From Onchidella celtica (Eukaryota > Mollusca > Gastropoda > Systellommatophora > Onchidiidae): 64,000 nt of DNA. Position numbers and translations under genes: made by a program. The stretch lies in assembly GCA_963931925.1 (NCBI GenBank), contig OZ007581.1:27769312-27833311 (forward strand). Reading direction: 5' to 3'. Shown piece after piece: positions 47,453 through 59,602 of this stretch (position 1 is the stretch's first letter; each line of letters opens with the position of its first letter). The notes under the pieces are model-generated. The model was not told where the DNA came from. It made no database searches and worked only from the letters and a program-made list of their open reading frames with translations.

Positions 47453-48344
47453 GCTACAATGGGAAAGTGAGATCTGGGGCAACTACGTACGTTTTTCATT
47501 TGTGGTAATAAATTGAAACATTTGGTCTCATTTATTAATTTTTTCTTCTTCAGCTTAATGAAGTTGTTGCATCATGTGAAACAAACAAACAAAAATTGTG
47601 TTTTTAAGGAAACAGTCAAAGAGCCCTATGCAAAATAATGCCACTTAAAGGTTTAGGACATAACTTATGAATGTCTTGTCAAGGACATGGACCATTCGGA
47701 TGGTCCTACTCTCGTACAAGAGGTGAGGGGGCGTGCATTGGGGGGGAGAGTGGGGGGGGGGGTGTTCAGGCAAGGCGTATTAAAAAGCGTACATGGGGTG
47801 GGGAGCGGAGGGTGTCAAGAATAGTCCAAAACTTGACATACGTACTTAATGGATGGCCCCTTGTGCAACACAATAAAAACCCCAGGATTTCCAAAGTGAA
47901 ACTGATTTAAAACATACGTTAACATTTTCTGAAGCACTGGCGTAAAGTTGTAAAGATGAAATCCTTGTTCTGAATTTGCTGCATACGCAAAAGATTGTGC
48001 ATGGACGCGTGAGTGCTTCAATGAAGTATTGCATGCCAGAGTTACATCGTTGTAAAAGCTCCCTTTCAAAAAATCAGATCCATTTTTCCTGCTCTATTCA
48101 CAAAGATTCAGAACAATGCCCTGGCATGAGAGGGCGTTTCCCGGGCCCATCTTTACCCAATTAAAAAATGGCGGAAATCCGGAAATCAGTGGAGCTTGGC
48201 CAGCCCTCAGTGTCAGTCTCGATGGTTTATAAATTTCACTGAAAGTTCTGAATAACAAACATCTTCAAACAGATATGATAAGAGACTGATGATTCAGGAA
48301 ATGATGTGGTAAAGGGGCAATGTGGGAAAAAAAAAAGGAGGGGG

Positions 48345-48345
<1 letters not shown>

Positions 48346-48426
<81 letters not shown>

Positions 48427-48577
48427 AGAGATAGACAGACAGAGAGAGAGAGAGAGAAACAGACAGACAGAGAGCGGGGATAGGTAGAGAGAGAGGGAAA
48501 AGAGGGGAGAGAGCCAGTGAGAGGGGGAGGCAGAGATAGAGAGAGATATATAGAGAGAGAGAGAGAAGGGGGGGGGC
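48346..48577 (+). repeat. (GA)n microsatellite
   Basis: GAGA run followed by an interrupted purine tract with ATAGACAGACAG motifs. Confidence 0.9.
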
Positions 48578-48756
48578 GGGGGCGGGACAACGCAGAACGA
48601 GAATAGGACGAAGAAAAATAAGAACAGAGATTACGGAATTACACTGCGGTTAAAGCAAGACCGCGTAACCAAATGCAAGAAGACAAACAGATAGCCAGAA
48701 AAAGAAAGGCAGAGATTAATACAAAAATGGATAACCGCATGACAATCGAGTTTGGG

Positions 48757-48893
48757 TTTGGAGACAGCACGTGGACATGATAACAGTCACAATGTGCTAG
48801 GAGGAACCAAGACGATAGACAGATTATAACAGAACGACAGGACAGTAGGAAATCTTACCACAAGCGTCCACCAATCACCTGCAGACACACGAC
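48757..48893 (+). repeat. Unclassified repeat family R2
   Basis: CAGTCACAATGTGCTAGGAG, CAAGACGATAGACAGATTA and CGTCCACCAATCACCTGCA match the other R2 copies. It lies 180 bases from a (GA)n tract. Confidence 0.5.
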
Positions 48894-50240
48894 AAGAACT
48901 CCTATGAAGAAATTTCAAACAAACCAACAGAAACATGCTGATAAACAAATAATTGGGCTGACAGTCTGGTGCGCTTGTCCTCAGAAACCCTACCAGTGTT
49001 CTTCACTCCCTACTACATTACAGACAACAAATTTCAGATTTTTATCCAGAAGAAATGACATCCATTAGAAGTGGCAAGTGAAACGCACCTGATCTCATCA
49101 TAGCCGCATGATAGCCACAGTAAAAACCATTTCACTGATATTCGGAAACAAACCCAGGTGAAAGACCTTTGAGAAATTTCTTCTTCGATAAAAATGGAAA
49201 TGGGCTGGTCATATCGGAAGAAAAATAGATAACAGATAGACAAGGCGTTGCACTGAATGGGGGCTGAGAAAATGAAAGAGAACAAAAGGACGCCCCGAGA
49301 GACAACAGGGATACGCCCCCTTTTCTTCCTCCTATTCTTGTCTTTAACAACGCTTGAAAGGTCAAAAATGGCAGTTTGGAGGAGTCCTGTACCCGAACTA
49401 GAGTACCTACTACCATGATGGAAATTCCGAGCTGACACAGAAAATTCTTTCCGTTGCAATGCTCTCTAGTAATACATGTACACGTATAAGATACACCCCT
49501 CCACTTCTTTCTTCTTTCCCTCTTTTTCTCTCTCGTCCAGGCCAATGCAAAATTCAGTTCCAATCACACCCATATAATGACCTCAATGTCCACGAACACG
49601 ACCAGTTGTACCGCCATCTACAGATCAAATTTCACGCTACAGATAAAGGTATAATAGCGTTGCCACGCTGGAATCCCTTGAGACGAAGTGGTCATCCCAC
49701 GGAGAAACCTATATTATGCCCTATTTAACCACAACCCTAAAATATCTCTACCACGGTTTCTCATTCATATTTCAACTGGCCCTTCACCTTGGATGTATAA
49801 TATTCTCAGGAATACCTTTCGATATTTTCCATCCATATCTGCACTACATGTCACCTACCACATTATCATACACATTTTATAATTCCTCAAATAAAGGACT
49901 TTCTACAAATCCTGTCGTCTTAAACATACATCTTGCGTAACAGAAGTCAGCGCATCAGTCCATCATCTGATTTTGCATATATGATCGCGCTAGGAGTTTT
50001 TTACGACACAAAGATTATGCATTCACACAGAACACATTTGGCTGATGTGTGACCGGGGACTCGAGAAAAATTGTATCGCACCGAAATGCTCGCTGGGATA
50101 AGTGCGTCGGGCGCAGAAATCGCTGGCACAAAGATAGACACGCTGACAGACTGACGAACGAACAGACATATGTAGATAAACACAAAGACAGACATACAGA
50201 CACAAAGACAGATGACTAGACAGACAAACAGACTGAAAGA
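48894..50240. other. Non-coding stretch
   Basis: No gene is recognised. Two overlapping minus-strand open frames of about 140 codons (49459-49034 and 49563-49132) share no recognisable motif and overlap out of frame. Confidence 0.45.
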
Positions 50241-50241
50241 T

Positions 50242-50713
<472 letters not shown>

Positions 50714-51141
50714 GCAGTCAAACTCAATCCGCATGTTCTCTAGCAAGTGGACCAGCACATTAAGCTTTTCTCTACTTTAGTGTTCAGAGCAAAATAAATA
50801 CGGGATGTATGATTAACACAAAGTACCTAATCAACACTACCTCTTTCCCACAGTTACAGTAATTCTTACTGCCCTCTAGACTGAACACTTCCAGTCTACA
50901 CCAAAATCACCATCACAGAATTATCTTCAAGAAACCAGGACAGAACGGCAATATTCTGTCAAATCCTCATGGACTGGAAGCCCACACTCTGCTCATTACG
51001 GCTAAATAGCATCTTTAATCTCAACCCTGCGGCCGCCCGGGTTCTCATGTTGAATTGAAATGACCTTCTTAATACAACACTGTGCCGTTTGATGAAAAAA
51101 AAGCGTAAATGTCAAAATACGAGACTTTACAAGAGACGCAA

Positions 51142-51557
51142 AGACACACGTTAGTATAGCCTAGAGGCAAGGTGCCGGATTCGATCCCCAGTCGGTGCAG
51201 GCATGTTGGAATTTTTGGATTTTCCTCATATTTTCCTGTCCCTGATCCTATGGTGGGTAGCATCGAGCACCTAGTCTTCTCGGACAAGGACAAAAAAACT
51301 CGGAGGGCCTGTGTGCACGTTAAACATACCTTGGCCCTTGGAAATCGAGAAGAGCAGGCCGAACAGGCCGCTGCCCGGGCAAAATTAAATACAATGTATC
51401 CCTACAAACTCCCCCCAAACAACAACAGCAACAACAGCAAAAACCGCCGACCGGCGCTGCACTGTGTCCACGGCGTGTCTGCTCCAGTTGTATCTAGCCT
51501 GCAATGACACTAAGGCAAATTTCCCAAATGGAATAAAAGAAGTATACAAAATACACA
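51142..51557 (+). mobile_element. tRNA-derived SINE
   Basis: Head with GACACACGTTAG and GGATTCGATCCCC (B box), with a short deletion in the tRNA-like arm. Core ACCTAGTCTTCTCGGACAAG and CAGGCCGCTGCCCGGGCAAA; tail TTTCCCAAATGGAATAAAAG. Confidence 0.85.
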
Positions 51558-52134
51558 TTTAATTTCGCTCTAACCTTCGTTCAATTTCCATTTCGCGATA
51601 TTCAAAAGAACCTCTTAGTCATACAAAATATAACCCAGTTAGAAACTTTGCACATTTCATTCCATAAAACGATCTTAAAACGTGAATTTGGCCTAATTTG
51701 ACAGATGCGGTCTTTTTCCGTCACACGCAGAGTTTGAGGCGTAAAATACCCGATCTCATACAGTTGGAGGTTTGATCTCCAGTCTCATATGGTCCTATCT
51801 GATCAACAGCCGTCCAATCTGGAAATTGTTCAGGATTAGCTCTCCAGAAAGAAGAAAGTCAAATGAAAAAAATGACGCCAAGAGGCGGTGGTAAGTCCAT
51901 CATAAGCTGAATCCAACAATGGATGTCCACTGCTTGACCAGCGCTGACCATTTACCCCGGAGGAGGTCATTCTCTGCTCTTTACATACAGTGGACTACGG
52001 TCAATCTCAGCGATGATTGTTGTTAATATGGGAGAATTGGGGGAAGGGGGTGGTAGGAGATGGAGTTTCTGTGGCTGAGATATAGGGACGATGGATGGGG
52101 GAAAGGGGGGGGGGGGTAGGCAGCGGAGGATGTC

Positions 52135-52390
52135 GTCCCCTTAGAACAGGGGTCACCAAACTACGGCCCGTGACGTCAGTTCATCCAGTTAGACACTACA
52201 CACTGCTTCTACAGGCCTTGTCCATTGTGTGTCAAAGTCAAAGCAGATTCGGGGTGCAATTTGTAAGTACTACTAAAAAGAAAAAAAAAAAACATTCGTT
52301 GCTTTAAAAGCTATGGTCACATGAAACTTCAGTTCTCGATTATTCAAAAGTTGACGGAAAGGAGTTAGAACCTTGACATGTTACGGGGAC
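52135..52390 (+). mobile_element. MITE family C
   Basis: Left end GTCCCCTTAGAACAGG, right end TTAGAACCTTGACATGTTAC then GGGGAC. The interior ACAGGCCTTGTCCATTGTGT and AAGTACTACTAAAAAG are shared with 55142-55393 and 55666-55915. Confidence 0.7.
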
Positions 52391-52856
52391 GGTATGAGGG
52401 TACTGACTGGAAAGGGGGGAGGGGGGGTGGAAAAAAAAGGGGGTGGGGGTCTAAGCACCAGATCCATCTCTGGAGCGGTGGGCGGCACGGAGTTGTCTTC
52501 AAAGAAAGGACGAAGCCCAGGAGCTAATAATTAAAAGAAGAAATAAAGGATGAATGGAGCTCAAATAAGCCAAACAGCTTATACCTCAATATATCTGGAA
52601 ACCACTACTCAGGAAAGAGTCTGAGGGCGGGCAGCAAAAGCAAAGGAGACTTAATGCAGCTGTATAAATAGGCAAAAGTAAGCAATATACATTATTTCAG
52701 AAACGGCTGGTGGCAGAGGGGCCAAATGTGGCGTTCGGAGTCAGAATCTGAGAGTCTTATTCCTAATCTGACACAGAAATGGACAAAAAAATACAGGAGG
52801 AAAATCCGTTGTAATGGAGCTGCTCAACTCTTTCATGTTATGTGGGGGAGGGGGGG

Positions 52857-53066
52857 GGGACACGTTGGTCCAGAGGCAAGGTCCTAACCTCTCATGCCGA
52901 AGGGTACAGGGATCGATAGGATCGAGCATCTCGTCTTCTTGGATAAGCACGAAAAACTCAGATGGTCCGTATACACGCTGAGCACGTTAAAGATACCGTG
53001 GCAGTTGGAAATCGAGAAGAGCAGGCCTAACAAGACAGCTGCCCGGGCAAAATAAATAATTTAAAA
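52857..53066 (+). mobile_element. tRNA-derived SINE, internally deleted copy
   Basis: GGGGACACGTTGGTCCAGAG head and the core from GGATCGAGCATCTCGTCTTC to GCTGCCCGGGCAAAA. About 50 bases between head and core are missing and the 3' tail is absent. Confidence 0.8.
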
Positions 53067-53430
53067 AAAAGAAACCTACCACAAAAACATTCAGAAAACA
53101 CACACACATACCCAAAAAAAAAAAGGTGATAATGAGGTGTAAATGCCAAGAGCAGCCGGCGAACCTCCTAAAATAAAGACTTTAAGCCAACCTTTCATGG
53201 TATGTGAATGATCTGCCGCGCACACGGCGTAGGGAAATTTGGGTAAAAATACACTTAGATTCATCTTCATCTTCATGGTACAGTGTTACTTCCCCCCCCC
53301 CCACCCGCCGTCCTAAATCCCTTATTCCCTCCCCACCATCCACCCAAGGGATGGGACCTACTGGCAGAAAAAAAAATTGAACGTATAACGTAAGTGTCAG
53401 TACCCAATACAACACACATACGCCCATTCC

Positions 53431-53692
53431 TATCGTCACTGCTCAACAACTAATGGTATAAGTCGCTTTTGAGATATTAATTTGAAAAAAAAAAACAACA
53501 AAAAACATTTCTTTTCCTGTCATTTGGTGACTTTTGCCATTATGATTCTATTGGATTATTACATTTCCCTACTGGCGCATTTCTTTTTTTCTGTAACATC
53601 TGGTAGCTCTCATGCTCAGGATTGCAACGAACCGGCCGGCGGTTTCTGGCATAAGTCTGACCAATTGCCATTACCATGAAGCAGTGACGATA
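53431..53692 (+). mobile_element. MITE family F, full copy
   Basis: Exact 12-bp inverted termini TATCGTCACTGC and GCAGTGACGATA. Interior CTTTTCCTGTCATTTGGTGA and GGCATAAGTCTGACC. Confidence 0.75.
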
Positions 53693-54264
53693 GTTGTATC
53701 GGAAAACATACAAAAGTGGTTGGGGAGGGGGGGGGGAGAGAGAGAGAGAGAGAGAGAGAATATTAAAAACCCGAAAATTATGACATTTCCAGAGAATTCC
53801 CATTCCATCCTCGCATCCCGCCGCTGTTGTCGTCCAAACTGTCCCTGATGACAAGGGCCACGATATGTGAGTCTCCACGCAAGAATGACCAGATAAACGT
53901 CGGCGATAGCGAGCAAACACAACGTTTGTCGCCCTAAGGAGATGTACAAAATACAAAACCAGACACATGGCCTTTATCAGACATACAATGTTTATCAGAC
54001 ACGGCGCTTTTCAGACATCTGACGTTTATCAGGCTCGTGGGAGTCCAGAAATCTCAACTGACCCATAGCTAGTGCGAAACGCTAAACAGCACGATTATTT
54101 TGAGCATTTGCAAACAGAAATACGATATTTCCGATGCTTTTCCAGCGGAGAGTCTTGGATCCACATGGAGTTCAAACTAGTAAAGACCGTAAACACACGC
54201 ATATCTGTCATCACTGAAGAATTTTCTATCTTAGGCGGCCCAGAAAGATATATCACCACCTAAA

Positions 54265-54330
54265 TTCTTCTTTGTCCCAACTTCACTTTTTGCACAACTG
54301 AGATATTCAACGTTAAAAGTGTTTGCAACT
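54265..54330 (-). mobile_element. MITE family B fragment
   Basis: CCCAACTTCACTTTTTGCAC and AACTGAGATATTCAACGTTA are the reverse complement of the family B right end. The 88-codon minus-strand open frame over it is therefore doubtful. Confidence 0.45.
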
Positions 54331-54689
54331 TTACTATTACAAGTTGGCCCTCTGACTTCAGGAATACACAGATGCTGAGTTTCGATCACCAATGTGTAAA
54401 CTGAGGTACAGAACGAAATCTCCTTTGGTACTTTTTGATTCCACTCGAAGAAAATGCGTTTTTTTCTTTTTTTTGCCGGCTCAAAATGTCGGAACATTTT
54501 CTTCTGTTCAACTCAGTTGTGGCTCTAAATCAACAAAAGTATTAGTAAAATAGCGAACTTCCAGACCTTTTAAAATATGCCCACGTACACCAATACGTCT
54601 TTCTATGTGATATGATATTTGGTAGAATTTAAGGATTAGCGGTAAATAAGCTTTTCGTGGTTACATTAGAGGCCTTACCTGATGATACC

Positions 54690-54956
54690 GAGTTAGAATA
54701 AATCGGAACTGTGAAACAGCTTGACATTACTGCCATAACGCGCTTTAAACAAGTGTCAAAGTGTGCATTTATTACACCTCTTCTACAGACTAAAAGATCT
54801 GCAGCTTTTCAGTGGTTGTGGCACTCATCAAGCTGTTTCACAGTTCCAATTTATTCCAACTCCTTTTCATAAAACTAAAGCCGTAAACGTTCAACGATGA
54901 ATTTCTCATGTGCAAAAAACAAATTGGAACAAACAAGAACTTCAGCCGCGATTTCA
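54690..54956. mobile_element. MITE family B, foldback copy
   Basis: The right end GGAACAAACAAGAACT and GCAAAAAACAAATTGG match family B. Unlike the intronic copies, its left side carries GTTAGAATAAATCGGAACTG, the inverse of the internal CAGTTCCAATTTATTCCAAC at 54841-54860. This gives a long imperfect hairpin. Confidence 0.55.
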
Positions 54957-55141
54957 CCAGCAAGGTCAAGCTAAATTGTAATGTACAAATAAAACCTTGG
55001 CTCGGGCCTCATCAACGTCTTGGCGCGAAAAAACATGCAATTCCGCCTGTGTATGATTTCAGCCACAATGAGAATTCAAGCGAAAAACGACACGATCCTG
55101 TATGAGAAAAAAAAAATAACACTGCATTTTGCAATAGCTTG

Positions 55142-55393
55142 GTCCCCTTAGAAAGACAAGGTTCTATCTCCACATTTTAGCTGAACTGAGTTACACACCA
55201 CAAACTACTTCTAAGGGCTTTCTTCATTTGTGTCAAAAGCAGATACAAGCAGATTCGGTGTGAAATTTGCAGGTATTATTAAAAAGAAAAAAAAAATCGT
55301 ACCTCTTAAAGCTATATGAGCACATGAAACTTCAATCATCAGTTTCTCAAAAGTGGGCGGAAGGGAGTTAGGACCTTGTCATTCTAAGAGGAC
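55142..55393 (+). mobile_element. MITE family C
   Basis: GTCCCCTTAGAAAGACAAGG at left and CCTTGTCATTCTAAGAGGAC at right are inverted repeats of about 24 bp, including GTTCTA / TAGGAC. Confidence 0.75.
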
Positions 55394-55449
55394 CAGCTGT
55401 TAATTGCTATTTAATTAATGACTTTTTCCCCCCCCCCTCTGTTTGCTGT

Positions 55450-55640
55450 TGATGAGTTCGAGGGCCACATGACAAACTATCGTAACTCGACTTTTAAAAA
55501 AAATGGAGATATTTGGCGTGTTTGCAGCCCTTGACAGCCCGTACGTTATATTACACGTTGCTGGTTAAATAAAGTAAAATATCGTAACTATTAAGTCTGA
55601 TAAAGAAAGGCGTATTCAGTCTTTTGCTTCTCCTGAAAAA
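55450..55640 (-). mobile_element. piggyBac-like MITE 1 relative between family C copies
   Basis: GACAAACTATCGTAACTCGA, GGAGATATTTGG and AAAATATCGTAACT..AGTCTGAT match, in part inverted, blocks of the elements at 12220-12657 and 14700-15060. Termini are not clear. Confidence 0.4.
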
Positions 55641-55665
55641 TTTTGCTGACTCCAAGTTCCAATGC

Positions 55666-55915
55666 GTCCCCTTAGAATGATAAGGTTCTATCTCCACTTC
55701 TTGGCTGAACTGAGTTACACACCACACAGTACTTCTATAGGCCTTCTCCAGTGTGTGTCAAAATATCAAGCGGATACGGTGTGTAATTTGTAAGTATTAC
55801 TAAAAAAAAAAAAAAAAAAAGACTTGCCACTATAAGCTATGAGCAGATGAAACTTCAATTATCAATTTCTGAAAAGTGGACGGAAGGGAGTTAGAACCTT
55901 GTCATTCTAAGGGAA
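55666..55915 (+). mobile_element. MITE family C
   Basis: GTCCCCTTAGAATGATAAGG at left and CCTTGTCATTCTAAGGGAAC at right. The interior GTGTGTCAAAATATCAAGC and the AAGTATTACTAAAAA tract match the other two copies. Confidence 0.75.
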
Positions 55916-56100
55916 CGAATAGGTTTAACTACATGTCCCCTGAGCTGGGTTGGGGGGGGGGGGAGGGGAGGGGGAAGAGACGGCTTAACGTTTTAAGCTG
56001 TTGTCATAACAACGCGTGGATGAACATCCGATTTTAATTGCGAATTCAACATGGTGGACAGCGGCTACACGAGTATGTTGATCAGAAAACGATATCTCTT

Positions 56101-56102
56101 AC

Positions 56103-56154
<52 letters not shown>

Positions 56155-56762
56155 CGGAGCAAGAGGAGAGATTGAGAATGGGGGAGAGATGGATACAGAG
56201 GCAGAGACAGAGAGAGAAACAGAGATAGAGTGAGAGAGAGGCAGTGAACGAGAGGGAGAGAGAAGAAGGATACGGAATGTGGGAGAGGGAGAAAGAGAGC
56301 CAGAAACTGAGACAGAGAGAGACAAAGAGTGCCAGAGACAGTGAACGAGAGGGGGAGAAAGAGATATGGAATGGGGGAGAAGGGAAGATAGAGACAGAGA
56401 GGGAGAGAGACACAAAGAGAGCGGGAGTGAACGACAGGGAGAGAGAGAGAGGGGGGAAGTGAAGAGATAGGGAGTGGGGGAGAGGGAGAAAGAAAGAGAG
56501 AGTGGGGGCGAGACAGAGGGGAGGGGGGAAAAGATAGAGAATGGGGGAGAAAAAGAAAGAAAGAGAGACAGACACACAGACAGAGACAGAGAGGGAGAGA
56601 CAGTAAACGACAGGGAGACAAGAGGGAGGGAGGGAAGAGATACGGAATGGAGGACAGGAAGAAAGAGACAGAGAGGGGGAGATAGTAAACGACAGGGAGA
56701 GGGGGGGGAGGATGGTCGAGAGGCAGAAAGAGAGAAAAAGAGGAGGCGGCAGAGTGGAAGCG
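56101..56762 (+). repeat. (GA)n / purine-rich tract
   Basis: About 660 bases of nearly pure plus-strand purine, containing repeated blocks such as AGAGAATGGGGGAGA and AGTGAACGAGAGGG, so it is partly a degenerate minisatellite. Confidence 0.9.
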
Positions 56763-57044
56763 AATCTATCCCGAATTAAGTGCACAAACCGCTGACCCCT
56801 TGGACATGCACGACCCAGTGGAGCAATGCTCACTGCTTTGCCCGCTGAGATATTTTACGCGTAATCCCTACATCCTGATCTGTTCCTCAAAAACCGCTTC
56901 CTGCCCTGAGGTTTTGTGTTTGCTGTGGGCGGGGTCCTATCTCAACGTTTAAAAATGATCAAGTTGAGCAAGCTCACAACTTGGGTCTTTCTGCTAAAAT
57001 CTAAGGGGTGAAACAGAACATGCCTGGTAAGTGGTACTGGCGCC

Positions 57045-57095
57045 AGACCGGTGGCTTGCCGCATATAAATAATATTGCCCCACACTAACATAATA
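57045..57095 (+). mobile_element. Palindromic MITE fragment
   Basis: AGACCGGTGGCTTGCCGC and CCACACTAACATAATA match one half of the element at 63503-63633. Confidence 0.4.
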
Positions 57096-57239
57096 GGCAC
57101 CCAATAGCAAGAAAAATAAAATCAAGAAGAAGTGAGGTGCACATGCTAAGAGCAGCGAACCTCCGAAAATAAAGACCTAAAACCGTAACAGGCACTGCTC
57201 ACCGAAAATTTATGGGCGATAAGCCAACATTTTGGTGTC

Positions 57240-57671
57240 TATAAGCCCATTGCGGATATCGGCCATCTTTGTTGTAAGGACGGACGCATAACCATGGCGA
57301 TGGTAGCATTGATTTTGATTCGTTAGCTGATTTCCACTGCCAGCACTTCAGGAGTCGTCGCGAACCAATTGGCGGCGAGCTAAAACTAGTTCACTACAGT
57401 AAACAATGACACGTGTGTTCACGCACATGGGAGACGTTCCGTCAATTCTTTCACTTCCTTTCCCTTGTTTACATGGATGGTAGGGAATCTGACCAGCTTG
57501 GATCAATCCTTTCCACCCTTGCCATAACAGTCAACTGCAATGCAACCAGCAGACATTTTAACCGCTTAGACATATCTCGAAGTTACACTCATCAGCTGAT
57601 CCACCCGCCATTTTGGGTGTCGGATGTACAAAACAAAAACACTCTGTGAGGTCATTCCCAATGGGCCTATA
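57240..57671 (-). mobile_element. THAP-bearing MITE, copy 1
   Basis: Termini TATAAGCCCATTGCGG and AATGGGCCTATA form inverted repeats. On the minus strand an ATG at 57556-57554 opens a degraded THAP-like start (M..GCIAVDCY, then KLVRFPTI after a stop). It is about 430 bp, in opposite orientation to copy 2 some 740 bases away. It is non-autonomous, probably an internal-deletion derivative keeping the 5' end of a transposase gene. Confidence 0.65.
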
Positions 57672-58116
57672 TCAGCGTTGGTCTGCTTTATCCCTTGTGA
57701 AGGTAAAGATAGGAAAATATTTTTTCTTATTGCTCAAATCAGATGCAAAAAATCATAATGCGCATTTAATCCTTCTCTGTACAAGGCAATTGGCGTGGAT
57801 TTACATTCCTAGCTATTTCCCTCATCCGGATTTGAGATTGAACGTCTTTCTATTTTGGTCACTCATTATTTTCCAATAAAAAATCTGGCATTGATTGCAC
57901 AACACCGCCTGGCCTGGTCAGAAGGCGTTGCCTTACTTTGAAATAGCCAGAAGGAAAGGATTATATTATTACAACATCCACTGTGTTCTTGAACATCGCC
58001 GCAGTTAACCTAATAATGTCCAGACATAGTTTGCATGGTGCCAGTATTTTGCTATTTATGATTAAAAAATGAATTTCTTTGCAAAAATACGAATACTTGT
58101 CAGAAAGCAAACGTAT

Positions 58117-58412
58117 ATTTTCTATTGGTGGGCCTAAATTGTGAAATAACATTGGCGTTGACACAAGGAAAGGTGAGACCTCATCATCATTTAAAAATAG
58201 GCCCAAAACTGAATTATTTAGGACTGTTTTCGCTGGAACTAAATGATGCCCTTTTTTGGTCTCTAAGGTTTGGGGATGAGAGTGGATAAGTTCTGGTAAT
58301 GTGTGTGAGTGGGAGCATGATGAAATGACCGTATATTAATTCTGTTTCTAATCTTAGTTCAGCGCCTTGAGCACATCATTTTATATTTTTCGTTTCAGGT
58401 GGATTTGAGCGC
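58117..58412 (+). mobile_element. LINE 3' end fragment
   Basis: TTCTATTGGTGGGCCTAAAT, GGCCCAAAACTGAATTATTT and GTGAGTGGGAGCATGATGAA match 36855-37165. It ends GGATTTGAGCGC exactly where THAP MITE copy 2 begins. Confidence 0.7.
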
Positions 58413-58841
58413 TATAAGCCCATTGCGAATGACCTCACAAAGTGTTTTTGTTTTGTTCTTCCGACACCCAAAATGGCCGGTGGATCAGCTGATGAGTGTA
58501 ACTTCGAGATGTGTCTAATCGGTTAAAATGCCTGCTGGTTGCATTGCAGCTGACTGTTATGACAGGGGTGGGACAAATGGATCCAAGCTGGTCAGATTCC
58601 CTACCATCCGTGTAAACAAGGGAAAGGAAGTGAAAGAATTGACCGAACGTTTCCCCTGTGCACGTACACATGGGTCATTGTTTACTGTAGTGAACTACTT
58701 TTTGCCCGCCGCCGATTGGTTCACGACGCGTCAATTGCTCGCAGTGCAAATCAGCTAGCGAATCAAAATCAATGCCACAATCGCCATAGTGATGCGTCGG
58801 TTCTTACAACAAAGATGGGCGATATGCGCAATGGGCCTATA
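58413..58841 (+). mobile_element. THAP-bearing MITE, copy 2
   Basis: Termini TATAAGCCCATTGCGA and GCGCAATGGGCCTATA are inverted repeats. The ATG at 58528 opens MPAGCIAADCYDRGG, then KLVRFPTIR: the first C-x4-C pair and the conserved FP of a THAP zinc finger. The downstream W and C-x2-H half of the domain is missing, as expected if exon 1 ends at a donor near ATCC|GTGTAA. THAP domains are DNA-binding parts of P-type and some other transposases. The superfamily is not determined here. Confidence 0.7.
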
Positions 58842-59292
58842 CAAGGTAATTATAGCATGTTACAGTGCATACCGAAACGAATCATTCCTTCTCCCACTAT
58901 ATGCCCACAAATTGCGCCGGTATAGATCTAAATACAGTGATTACTACTTTTTTTCATTCAAATATGACGGGATATGATGTGAATTGTTGCATTGTTGACG
59001 TCGATGATAATATTCGCGCGTCGATAGACGGAATATGACGAATTGATTCATCTCGGTAGCCTGTGTCTCGGGTACATCAACAAACAACCAAAAATTTATT
59101 TGTAAATCTCAAGGTGTTCCAAATATATGTATGAAACACGGCCATTAGAGAACAACTTCTAAATATTTAATGGAACACTGAAGATTAGCGAGGTTTATGC
59201 CCGTCCTCGGAACGATATTTGAGCTGCAATGCGCCGGGACTTCCGCCAGACTGACCGTGTCCATTGGCATCCATTCAATATTCCCGTTTGGC

Positions 59293-59602
59293 TGTTGTTA
59301 TTACTACGTGCGCACCCCGAGCGTTTTGCACTAGGGGCGCTACGTTTACGTACTATCCCTAACCCTGTCCTTATCCTCAACCCTAAATCTGGTCGAATTC
59401 CTAATCCTGCCCGCTACCCTTTCAACCAAAAAACAGGAGGAAAACAAAAAGAAAATCTGAAAGAATAATTAATCATAATTAATCAAGGCTGTTGTCAAGG
59501 AGCATTTCGAGAGGAGCTCACAGGCCCTGGGGTCACAAGAGGCTTTAAAATACATACCCCTAACGCGAAAGAAGTTGGGGGACGTACGTACTTGTAACAG
59601 CA
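59293..59602 (+). mobile_element. MITE family D, full copy
   Basis: Termini TGTTGTTATTACTACGTGCG and CGTACGTACTTGTAACAGCA. Interior CCCTAACCCTGTCCTTATCC, GGAGGAAAACAAAAAGAAAA and GGCTTTAAAATACATACC. It is in opposite orientation to the copies at 40551 and 47139. Confidence 0.8.

Noticed and set aside
49034-49563. Two overlapping minus-strand frames of 141 and 143 codons
   Set aside because: They overlap out of frame, have no motif I recognise, and lie in repeat-rich intergenic DNA.
54231-54497. 88-codon minus-strand frame
   Set aside because: Part of it is reverse-complement MITE family B sequence, so it is probably not a gene.
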